The translations under genes and the position numbers were made by a program. DNA of 5,565 nucleotides from a bacterium (GTDB lineage: Bacteria > Patescibacteriota > Microgenomatia > Levybacterales > UBA12049): positions 1 through 5,565 of the forward strand of contig JAJZOC010000002.1 of assembly GCA_021852095.1 (NCBI GenBank), given 5' to 3'. Shown piece by piece: positions 1 through 5,365 of this stretch (position 1 is its first letter; every line of letters begins with the position of its first letter). The notes beneath the pieces were generated by a model that made no database searches, was not told where the DNA came from, and was given only the letters and a program-made list of their open reading frames with translations.

Positions 1-11
1 AACTTTCTTTA

Positions 12-25
12 TTATAAATTTATAA
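12..25. repeat. 14-bp perfect palindrome over the stop codon of the last GT2 gene
   Basis: The bases TTATAAATTTATAA form a perfect inverted repeat with no loop, and the TAA stop of the downstream-most glycosyltransferase lies inside it. The palindrome is pure A/T, so as RNA it would be a weak stem without a T-run typical of a terminator. It resembles the TTATAAA half-units of the arrays further right and could be a decayed relative, but in DNA this AT-rich chance is a fair alternative. Confidence 0.3.
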
Positions 26-850
26 ATAATTAAAGATCATTCCTAAAAATCCCGCAAAATATTCAATTGTACGCATTATAATAAAAGCGATTGTTACCAA
101 TGGATTTTGCAAAAATAGTTTCCAATGCTTAAAATAAGAACCCTTTAATGGATTATAGCTTGAAAACCAAGATTTTGGTCTTTTTTTTAAGTAGTTAGTC
201 ATTTCTCTTCCGTACATAAACCGTTTTTTAAATAATTTAGTTATTGAAAGGTTGCCCTCATTATGCCGAACAGTGCTTTTTGTTCTTTTTATGGTATATT
301 TCTTTTCCAGTAACTTTTGAGTAAGATCTATATCATCTCCACCGGCACCCAGAGACAAATCAAATCCTCCTATACTATTCCAGACAGATTTTTTAAAAAA
401 GCGCGGGCTTTCTACAGAATCATCTCCCCAATAACATCTTCTCTCAAGTTGTTTTGCTTTTGCCCAAATACCAACGCCATAAGAATCTTCAGGCAATATT
501 ACCGCATCCGCTCCTTTTTTACACAAATTAACCGCTTCCATTATTAAACCTTTTGGCAATTCCATATCGGCATCAAGCCAGTATACGTATTCGCCTTTTG
601 CTTTTCCCATTCCGTAATTCCTTTTATGAGGAGCATCAAAAATACCCCTTTTAACCTTAGGAATATAAGTATAAAATTCACATTTGTATTTCATTGCAAG
701 CTCTTTTACATTATCTGTAGATTTCCCATCAACAACTATTATTTCTATCTTCGAGTATGATTGCAATCGAATATGCTTCAGACAACTTTCAAGAAATCCC
801 GCAGAATTTTTTGTAGGTATTACTATAGAAACTAATAAATCGCTATTCAT
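20..850 (-). CDS. GT2 family glycosyltransferase (GT-A fold)
   Basis: A 276-residue glycosyltransferase likely to transfer a sugar from a nucleotide-sugar donor at the cytoplasmic face of the membrane. The N-terminal strand SIVIPTKN (8-15) and VVDGKSTD (39-46) are the nucleotide-binding start of the GT-A fold. KRNYGMGKAKGEYVYWLDAD ends in the metal-binding DxD at D93/D95. SIGGFD (159-164) followed by the acidic GDDIDL (171-176) is the usual acceptor-site region with the candidate catalytic acid. Residues 251-274 are hydrophobic, so the C-terminus may sit in or on the membrane. The start at 850 places the first strand a normal seven residues in; no Shine-Dalgarno is visible. It is last in the four-gene glycan operon, 51 bp after the GT4 gene. 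The fold is clear; donor and acceptor cannot be deduced. Confidence 0.9.
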   Translation of the reverse strand: MNSDLLVSIVIPTKNSAGFLESCLKHIRLQSYSKIEIIVVDGKSTDNVKELAMKYKCEFYTYIPKVKRGIFDAPHKRNYGMGKAKGEYVYWLDADMELPKGLIMEAVNLCKKGADAVILPEDSYGVGIWAKAKQLERRCYWGDDSVESPRFFKKSVWNSIGGFDLSLGAGGDDIDLTQKLLEKKYTIKRTKSTVRHNEGNLSITKLFKKRFMYGREMTNYLKKRPKSWFSSYNPLKGSYFKHWKLFLQNPLVTIAFIIMRTIEYFAGFLGMIFNYL

Positions 851-877
851 GATAAATATTGCAAATTAATATGTCAA
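849..877 (-). promoter_or_regulatory. possible sigma-70-type promoter at the start of the last GT2 gene
   Basis: On the minus strand a perfect TTGACA (872-877) is followed after exactly 17 bases by TATCAT (849-854), one base off TATAAT. The geometry is awkward: the -10 box overlaps the ATG at 848-850, so a start point about seven bases on would fall inside the first codons and no nearby in-frame ATG exists. It may be chance in AT-rich DNA, or its -35 may serve another -10. Listed because both boxes and spacing match consensus well. Confidence 0.22.
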
Positions 878-901
878 AAACTTTGATGATATTTTATCAT
901 T

Positions 902-2011
902 TTAAATAATTAATTTCTTAAACTCATTATAGCTTTTATCCCAGCTAAAATTTTTTGACCATAAAATGGATTCTTGAGCTAATCTAGCTCTTAAACCATT
1001 ATCTTCAATAATTTTAAGCATTGCATCAGAAAGTTCTTTTTCCGATGGATTTCCCGATAATACCAACCCAGTTTTATTTTTTATAACAGAATCCCGTAAT
1101 CCCGTTACGTTACTTACTATCGCGGGAGTACCGCACGCCGCCGCCTCCGTTACAACCATCCCCCAACCTTCTTTGACAGACGGCAAGAGAAGCGCCCACG
1201 CTTTTTGCATTAATCCTACTTTTAAATCTTTAGTGTTTTTATCTATAAAAAAATTATTCTTATCAACAAACTCAACATTAACACCCAATCTATGCGTCTT
1301 AACCAACCCCTGCAACCTCTCTTTATCAGGACCGCTACCAATAATTAGAAGTTTTGCGTCTGGATAACGTTTAGCTACCTTTACCATCGCTTCTATGCAT
1401 AAATCTGCCCGCTTCATTCTAACAAGCCTTGCGACAAATATAAATAGGGGATCACTACTCTTTGCTTCTCCTATCTTATACCTTTCATGATCTAAACCCA
1501 ATTGAAAAGTACTTATATACTTTTCTTTAACTGAAAATGATACAAGATCTTGTTTCGTGCTATTTGAATAGCATACAAACCTTGTATTAATATAGGACAA
1601 ATATTCAAGTTTTTCTAAAAAATATGCGACTATAGATAGAGGCCACGGCAATTCAAAGAAAAATACTTCTTTAGCCAATTGATTAACATACACTACTCTC
1701 TTTTCTCTTGGCACATATAAAGAAGTTTGCCAACAAATAGTATTTACCATGTCTATAACTCTGTCTGGTTTTTTCTTAAGAGATTTATAAAATAAATAAG
1801 CATGTAAATACGTGGTAAATTTATTTCCCTTTCTTATTATCTTAATTCCGTTTAGCTCCTCTTCTTTACTCGCCCCTCTAAAAAATCTTGAGAAAAAAAT
1901 TACACTGTGTCCATCTTTTACTAACCGCCTGGCAAATTCGTGAGCAATAACTTCTGCACCGCCTTTTTCTGGATTTTTAATATCTTTCCAATTCAAGATT
2001 AAAAAATTCAT
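902..2011 (-). CDS. GT4 family glycosyltransferase (GT-B fold)
   Basis: A 369-residue retaining glycosyltransferase of the usual GT4 length, expected to add a sugar during surface glycan or glycolipid assembly in the cytoplasm. The N-terminal acceptor domain starts MNFLILNW and carries the GGAE loop (17-20). The C-terminal donor domain begins near 188 with LFIFVARLVRMKRADLCIEA, a typical GT4 linker strand, then LLIIGSGPDKERL (221-233). The EGWGMVVTE segment gives the E-x7-E donor-site pair at E281 and E289, followed by AAACGTPAIVS. Sequence is intact from end to end. The ATG at 2011 gives a direct start of the first Rossmann strand; no Shine-Dalgarno is seen. It follows the epimerase by 18 bp, so the two are probably cotranscribed. 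Substrate specificity is not readable. Confidence 0.92.
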   Translation of the reverse strand: MNFLILNWKDIKNPEKGGAEVIAHEFARRLVKDGHSVIFFSRFFRGASKEEELNGIKIIRKGNKFTTYLHAYLFYKSLKKKPDRVIDMVNTICWQTSLYVPREKRVVYVNQLAKEVFFFELPWPLSIVAYFLEKLEYLSYINTRFVCYSNSTKQDLVSFSVKEKYISTFQLGLDHERYKIGEAKSSDPLFIFVARLVRMKRADLCIEAMVKVAKRYPDAKLLIIGSGPDKERLQGLVKTHRLGVNVEFVDKNNFFIDKNTKDLKVGLMQKAWALLLPSVKEGWGMVVTEAAACGTPAIVSNVTGLRDSVIKNKTGLVLSGNPSEKELSDAMLKIIEDNGLRARLAQESILWSKNFSWDKSYNEFKKLII

Positions 2012-2029
2012 CTGATGGTATTCTTAAGC

Positions 2030-3055
2030 CTAAAAGAGGTTTCTGTTTATCTTAATCCAGTTATAAAGTTTCTCTATACCTGTTTCTACATCAACAGCAG
2101 AGATCCAACCAAAATCCCGTTCAGCCTTTCTAGTATCGGAAACGTAAATCGGTTGATCTCCAGGCCGCCATTTGGAAAACTTAGGGGTTATTTTTTTATT
2201 AAATAATTTTTCAAGAATAGGCTTAAAATCGTACCAGATGGAAATTGTGTTTTTTGCGCCGCCCCCAATGTTATAAATTTGTCCCTTGGTTTTCTCAATA
2301 TTTTTAGAAGCCATATCATAAGCTCTTACCAAATCTTTAACATATAATAAATCCCTTACCTGTTTACCATTTCCGTAGATTGTTATTTCTTTCCCCAATG
2401 TTAGGGCAATAATAAACCACGCAACCCAACCCTGATCTTCAACCCCAAATTGATGCGGTCCGTAAATACAAGATTGCCTAAAAACTATTGTATTAAGCCC
2501 ATAGATTCTTGCGTAATCTCTTACATATTGATCGGCCGTCCCCTTGCTGCATCCGTAAGGGGAATGAAAATCTAAACATCTTTCTTCGGATACACCATTT
2601 GGCAAATCTTTAAAAGTATACCTTGTACTTCTCTCTACTATTTTTAAGTCCTCCAAGCCTCCGTAAACTTTATTTGTAGAACTGTAAATCAATATAGGAT
2701 TATTGCCTGATTTTCTTACAGCCTCCAAAACATTAAAAGTCCCTAAAGCATTTGTTTCAAAATCATCCCTGGGGTTTAAAACGGAGGTAGTAACTGCCAC
2801 TTGAGCGGCTAGGTGCAGAATCAAATCTGCAGATTTTACTAATTTTCCAAGTTTTTCTAAATCATACCTTATATCACCCTTTACTACAGAAAAGCTTTTA
2901 TTTCTAAATTCTTTTTTTAACCATGCGATATTTTTTTTACTTCCTTCCCTTGAAAAATTATCAAAAATAATTACTTTATATCCCTTATCTAAGTAATAAT
3001 TTGCAGTGTTTATCCCAATAAAACCTGCGCCTCCAGTTATAAATACAGTTTTCAT
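2030..3055 (-). CDS. rfbE: NAD-dependent CDP-paratose/tyvelose 2-epimerase-like SDR protein
   Basis: A 341-residue extended short-chain dehydrogenase/reductase. It opens with MKTVFITGGAGFIG, giving the NAD-binding GGAGFIG at 8-14. SSTNKVYGG (125-133) supplies the catalytic Ser/Thr, and Y167-x3-K171 lies in HSPYGCSKGTADQYV. The stretches FRQSCIYGPHQFGVEDQGW (192-210) and STNKVYG are what I know from CDP-tyvelose 2-epimerases, which interconvert CDP-paratose and CDP-tyvelose, rather than from UDP-glucose 4-epimerases. The partner enzymes for CDP-3,6-dideoxyhexose synthesis are not in the window, so the true substrate may differ. I chose the ATG at 3055 rather than one 21 bases upstream (3076), because it starts right at the Rossmann strand and begins one base after the upstream GT2 stop, suggesting translational coupling. 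Family assignment is strong; exact reaction is inference. Confidence 0.88.
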   Translation of the reverse strand: MKTVFITGGAGFIGINTANYYLDKGYKVIIFDNFSREGSKKNIAWLKKEFRNKSFSVVKGDIRYDLEKLGKLVKSADLILHLAAQVAVTTSVLNPRDDFETNALGTFNVLEAVRKSGNNPILIYSSTNKVYGGLEDLKIVERSTRYTFKDLPNGVSEERCLDFHSPYGCSKGTADQYVRDYARIYGLNTIVFRQSCIYGPHQFGVEDQGWVAWFIIALTLGKEITIYGNGKQVRDLLYVKDLVRAYDMASKNIEKTKGQIYNIGGGAKNTISIWYDFKPILEKLFNKKITPKFSKWRPGDQPIYVSDTRKAERDFGWISAVDVETGIEKLYNWIKINRNLF

Positions 3056-3056
3056 T

Positions 3057-3809
3057 TTACCGTCTGATTTTATCATAATAACGAATAAATCGTAATCGGT
3101 AAAAAATGGCTGCCGTATCCCACAACATACCGAAAATTACCTTCCAAAAACTGGACGAAGTTATAGATTCTATGGAACTGTTCCCTGTAAAATTAAGTTT
3201 TACAGGCGATTCGTATATCTTTTTATAACCAAGTCTGTACGCAACCGCCAAAACCTCTACATCAAAAGCAAAACTTTTTATAATTATTTTAGAAAAAATA
3301 TCATGCGCCGGCTTTTTCTTGAAAAGCTTTAGACCAACCTGTGTATCTTTAACATCAAAACCGAATAACAAATGCGTAAAAGTTCTGTATCCCCATGACA
3401 TAACTTTTCTGATGACAGGATAGCTTACTTTCGAATCAGGATGGAGTTTACTGCCAATTATTATATCCGCGTCTTTCCACTGCATAAGATCTAAGGCAAT
3501 TGATATTTCGGAGGGATTAATATCCATCCCCGCGTCTATAAAACCAATTATATCTCCTTTTGCCCTCAACATTCCGTATTTAACTGCATATCCCTTACCA
3601 TGGTTTTTTTCATAGCCCAGTACTCGAAGATTTTTGATTTTTGATTTTTGATTTTTGATTTTTCTTCCTGTTCCGTCCAAAAACCCATCCTCTACAATTA
3701 AAATCTCATACTTATAGGGAAGACAGGATAAAACTTTATCAAGATTTTTAATATCCTGTACAATTGTTTTTTCCTGTTTATAAGCAGGAACTACTAACGA
3801 TAAGTTCAT
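3057..3809 (-). CDS. GT2 glycosyltransferase, dolichyl/polyprenyl-phosphate sugar transferase type
   Basis: A 250-residue GT-A enzyme of the group that moves a hexose from a nucleotide sugar to a polyprenyl-phosphate carrier. LSLVVPAYKQEKTI (3-16) and LIVEDGFLDGT (37-47) form the nucleotide site; EKNHGKGYAVKYGMLRAKGD (67-86) is the group's hallmark. The usual DxD is present as D92-A-G-M-D96. GSKLHP (119-124), DTQVGLKLFKKK (155-166) and SFAFDVEVLAVAYRLGYK (179-196) match polyprenyl-phosphate glucosyl/mannosyltransferases. There is no separate C-terminal transmembrane domain, only a hydrophobic stretch near 221-236. Residues about 50-60 (KIKNQKSKIKN) are encoded by a 7-bp tandem repeat, and the segment length is still normal for the family. 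The ATG at 3809 is formed by a unit of repeat array A and has no Shine-Dalgarno. First gene of the glycan operon. Confidence 0.9.
   Translation of the reverse strand: MNLSLVVPAYKQEKTIVQDIKNLDKVLSCLPYKYEILIVEDGFLDGTGRKIKNQKSKIKNLRVLGYEKNHGKGYAVKYGMLRAKGDIIGFIDAGMDINPSEISIALDLMQWKDADIIIGSKLHPDSKVSYPVIRKVMSWGYRTFTHLLFGFDVKDTQVGLKLFKKKPAHDIFSKIIIKSFAFDVEVLAVAYRLGYKKIYESPVKLNFTGNSSIESITSSSFWKVIFGMLWDTAAIFYRLRFIRYYDKIRR
3629..3663. repeat. five exact tandem copies of a 7-bp unit inside a GT2 gene
   Basis: The plus strand reads GATTTTT five times without a mismatch; the coding strand reads AAAAATC. It encodes residues around 49-61 of the polyprenyl-phosphate GT2, in the variable helix between the EDG motif and the EKNHGKG motif. 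Because seven is not a multiple of three, gain or loss of one copy would shift the frame, as in bacterial contingency loci, while three copies would restore it. The present copy number gives an open frame. Whether it varies in the population is unknown. Confidence 0.95.
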
Positions 3810-3887
3810 AAAGTTTATAAAGTCAACTTAGTTATAAAGTTCATAATGTTATAAAGTTATAAAGTGCATAGGGTGCATTTATAAAGT
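3803..3887. repeat. AT-rich short-unit array A (downstream of the S23 gene)
   Basis: About nine degenerate units of the form GTTYATAAA, 8-9 bp each, all in the same orientation on the plus strand, for example TTATAAAGTTATAAAGTG at 3849-3866. The array fills the 69-bp gap between the S23 gene and the glycan operon and spills into both: the last codons and TAA stop of S23 and the ATG of the first GT2 are made of repeat units. The core 3830-3866 is an imperfect inverted copy of array B and aligns with the left half of array C, sharing ATAATGTT. Confidence 0.85.
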
Positions 3888-4223
3888 TTTTATGAAACCT
3901 GATAAAAGCTTCGATATTTCTACTGCTAAGCCATACATTTCTTTAAGATCTTCAGAATCAATATATTTTAATTCAAAAGCAAGATCCAGCATTGACCTAA
4001 CTTCTGCACATGAACCCTTAGCAATATACAAAAAATTCTTAAATTCTTTATTTCCGTTTCTTTCAAATCCTTCAGCTATATTATTCATTATTGAAACTGA
4101 CGCTCTCTGTATTTGATCTTTAAAACTAAAATCTTTACTGTATTTGAAGTATTTATAAATTAGTACATTTAACTCTTTTGCTTTTTTCCAAGCTATAATA
4201 TCTTCAAATGTTTTTATTATCAT
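3879..4223 (-). CDS. S23 / four-helix-bundle protein (23S rRNA intervening-sequence protein family)
   Basis: A 114-residue, all-helical protein with no predicted signal or membrane segment. The family pattern is clear: MIIKTFEDIIAWKKAKEL at the start, then FKDQIQRASVSIMNNIAEGF (34-53), then KEFKNFLYIAKGSCAEVRSM (59-78) and a last helix from about 91. Family members form ring-like oligomers of four-helix bundles; they are encoded in 23S rRNA intervening sequences of some bacteria and as free-standing genes in many uncultivated ones, and their role is not settled. A relative, Avd, serves diversity-generating retroelements, but no reverse transcriptase is here. I chose ATG at 4223, which has GGAGG nine bases upstream and the family's usual N-terminus, over an in-frame GTG at 4241. 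The C-terminal IKTL and stop are encoded by array A. Confidence 0.88.
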   Translation of the reverse strand: MIIKTFEDIIAWKKAKELNVLIYKYFKYSKDFSFKDQIQRASVSIMNNIAEGFERNGNKEFKNFLYIAKGSCAEVRSMLDLAFELKYIDSEDLKEMYGLAVEISKLLSGFIKTL

Positions 4224-4232
4224 ATCTTGCAG

Positions 4233-4237
4233 CCTCC
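4233..4237 (-). promoter_or_regulatory. Shine-Dalgarno that sets the S23 start
   Basis: GGAGG on the minus strand ends nine bases before the ATG at 4221-4223. It is the only strong ribosome-binding site in the window; the glycan genes lack one. It lies inside the alternative reading from the GTG at 4241, which argues against that upstream start. Confidence 0.7.
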
Positions 4238-4238
4238 A

Positions 4239-4274
4239 CACTTTATAAACTTTATAACTTTCTACTTTATAACT
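4239..4274. repeat. AT-rich short-unit array B (between Fic and S23)
   Basis: Plus strand units of ACTTTATAA, starting CACTTTATAAACTTTATAAC at 4239-4258 and ending ACTTTATAACT at 4264-4274, so inverted relative to array A. It occupies most of the 38-bp gap between the Fic and S23 genes and supplies the last three codons (VIK) and TAG stop of Fic. Its outer flank, ACTCGTT, also flanks the right half of array C, where it again adjoins a Fic-like 3' end. Confidence 0.85.
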
Positions 4275-5245
4275 CGTTTATACATTGCTCCCCTTGTTGA
4301 ACCTATTTTAATTATAAAGCCTTTTTCTTCCAATTTCTTTAAATCGTATCTAAGGGTTCTTGCAGGAACTTTTAAGAAACGCCTCTTGATTGAATCCAAA
4401 GAAATTATACCATGATCTTTTATTATATCTAAAATTTCTTTTCTTCTAGGCAGTAATCGCTCTTCGTCGCCTGTTTTCTGCTCATTAAGTCTGTCCAATA
4501 CTTTTTGAGCGGAAATTATCAAAATTTCTAAAGAAAACTCTATAAAAGAAGTTGCGTCATTTTTATCAAGGTAGACATAATATTCCTCTTTTCGTTCGTT
4601 TATTATCTCCTCCAAAGATAAAAGCCAATTAAAGTGGTAATTACCCTTGGCAAGAATAGTATTATATAAAATCCTTCCCACTCTTCCGTTTCCGTCTAAA
4701 AAAGGGTGTATTTTTTCAAATACAATATGTGAAATAGCCGCTTTTATTAAGATGTTTTTCTCGTCGTTAGAATTAATAAAATTTATAAGACTATCTATTA
4801 AAGATTCTATTTCTGAAGGAGGCGGAGGGATATAAACAGGAAATCCCGATTGGTTAAATACCGCACTTGGTTCTTTTCTTAATTTTCCCAAATCCGGCGT
4901 TAAACTTTTCATCACAATTTTATGCAGATCCAGTAAAAAAACTTTATTTATTGTTTTACCAGGATTGTTTCTTACAAAATTAAACGCAGTAATTATATTT
5001 TCTATTTCCAGTCTGTCTTTTAAGTCTTTATCAAGCCTCGTTAAACGGTCTAAATCATTTTCGTTAAGCCTATTCCCCTCTATTTTTGCGGAAAATAAAG
5101 AACTTCTTAAAAGATTCCTGCGCTGTAAATCGTTAATTAAAGAGGGAGAAACGGGAATGTTTTCAAACAAAGCTTTTTTTACCTCTGCTTGGAATGTCAA
5201 ATCCAATATTTCTTTTGTTAATTCGTATTTTGGAGGAATTTGCAT
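4262..5245 (-). CDS. fic: Fic-domain protein (protein adenylyltransferase) with C-terminal winged helix
   Basis: A 327-residue cytoplasmic enzyme. An N-terminal helical region carries SAKIEGN (52-58), which fits the S/T-x3-E-G/N inhibitory motif whose glutamate (E56) blocks ATP in self-restrained Fic proteins. The flap GFPVYIPPPPSEIE (134-147) precedes the complete catalytic motif HPFLDGNGRVGR (180-191). Residues about 266-325, from PRRKEILDIIKDHG to GAMYKR, form a DeoR/HTH-type winged helix with the recognition helix near VPARTLRYDLKKLEE. Such proteins transfer AMP, or more rarely other groups, from nucleotides to target side chains; the target is unknown. All key residues are intact. The ATG at 5245 directly follows five 10-bp repeats; the last contains AGG as a poor Shine-Dalgarno. 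The winged helix suggests it could bind that repeat and control its own gene, an inference. S23 follows 38 bp downstream. Confidence 0.92.
   Translation of the reverse strand: MQIPPKYELTKEILDLTFQAEVKKALFENIPVSPSLINDLQRRNLLRSSLFSAKIEGNRLNENDLDRLTRLDKDLKDRLEIENIITAFNFVRNNPGKTINKVFLLDLHKIVMKSLTPDLGKLRKEPSAVFNQSGFPVYIPPPPSEIESLIDSLINFINSNDEKNILIKAAISHIVFEKIHPFLDGNGRVGRILYNTILAKGNYHFNWLLSLEEIINERKEEYYVYLDKNDATSFIEFSLEILIISAQKVLDRLNEQKTGDEERLLPRRKEILDIIKDHGIISLDSIKRRFLKVPARTLRYDLKKLEEKGFIIKIGSTRGAMYKRVIK
4325..4456. repeat. 132-bp near-identical duplication, copy 1 (in Fic)
   Basis: This segment encodes residues about 264-307 of the Fic protein, the core of the winged helix. It matches 5434-5565 in the same orientation at 131 of 132 positions; the one difference is T at 4421 against C at 5530. 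Similarity ends abruptly at 4325. The right limit is unknown because copy 2 runs off the window. Confidence 0.97.
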
Positions 5246-5295
5246 ACCTGCCTAATATTACCAGATGCTGCCGAATATTGCCAGATATTGCCAGA
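5246..5295 (-). promoter_or_regulatory. five 10-bp tandem units abutting the Fic start codon
   Basis: On the minus strand, units in order are TCTGGCAATA, TCTGGCAATA, TTCGGCAGCA, TCTGGTAATA and TTAGGCAGGT, ending exactly at the base before ATG. They hold register without gaps; the shared core is roughly T-x-GG-y-A. A 10-bp period places each unit on the same face of the helix, as expected for a cooperative binding site. It stands out as more G/C-rich than the surrounding arrays. The last unit also supplies the weak ribosome-binding AGG. Operator function is inference; a decaying satellite is the alternative. Confidence 0.7.
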
Positions 5296-5298
5296 CGT

Positions 5299-5365
5299 AG
5301 TTCATAAAGTTATAATGTTGAAAGTTTTTAAAGTACTTTATGAACTTTATAGACTTTATAAACTC
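5299..5365. repeat. AT-rich array C, two-armed and without cargo
   Basis: The left half (about 5299-5334) has units in the orientation of array A and the right half (about 5335-5365) in the orientation of array B. AGTTCATAAAGT (5299-5310) and ACTTTATGAACT (5335-5346) are perfect inverted repeats, and the joint TAAAGTACTTTA (5329-5340) is itself a perfect palindrome. The left half aligns with the core of A, the right half with B and its ACTCGTT flank. It thus looks like the S23 element's two arms joined with nothing between. It sits between the Fic-like fragment and the Fic gene and supplies the fragment's stop codon. Confidence 0.8.

Larger units (their letters stand above)
3830..4274 (-). 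mobile_element. putative small inverted-repeat element carrying the S23 gene
   Basis: The cores of arrays A (3830-3866) and B (4239-4274) are imperfect inverted repeats of about 36-37 bp that enclose only the S23 gene, giving a unit of about 445 bp. Read from the outside they agree over most positions, differing by small gaps and a few bases. In the transcript the two arms could pair into one long stem with the S23 gene in the loop. A cargo-free version of the joined arms is present as array C. In Leptospira and Coxiella, S23 proteins are encoded in intervening sequences of 23S rRNA that are also bounded by pairing ends; this likeness is an inference. No transposase or target-site duplication is seen. 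Confidence 0.4.

Noticed and set aside
886..900. Hairpin ATGATA-TTT-TATCAT between the GT4 and last GT2 genes
   Set aside because: Six A/T-rich pairs and no adjacent T-run on the transcribed strand; too weak to call a terminator.
3074..3076. Upstream ATG for the epimerase, giving a 20-base overlap with the GT2 gene
   Set aside because: It adds MIKSDGK before the Rossmann strand, has no ribosome-binding site, and the ATG at 3055 gives the standard N-terminus.
3803..3887. CRISPR-like array
   Set aside because: Units are 8-9 bp, degenerate and contiguous, with no spacers of even length and no cas genes.
3879..4223. Avd-type accessory protein of a diversity-generating retroelement
   Set aside because: Avd is a relative of the S23 fold, but there is no reverse transcriptase and no template/variable repeat pair with adenine-biased differences; the 132-bp duplication has one T/C change only.
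4239..4241. In-frame GTG start for the S23 gene, adding six residues
   Set aside because: The GGAGG site lies inside this extension and is correctly spaced for the ATG at 4223, and the family normally begins at the MIIKTFED-like segment.
3879..5245. Fic-S23 as a Fic/Fic-antidote type toxin-antitoxin pair
   Set aside because: The Fic protein already carries its own inhibitory motif, and the small gene is a clear S23 family member rather than an antitoxin with the S/T-x3-E-G/N motif.
5299..5346. Array C hairpin as a rho-independent terminator
   Set aside because: The 12-bp stem is A/T-rich with a 24-base loop and no following T-run on the minus strand; its match to arrays A and B explains it better.
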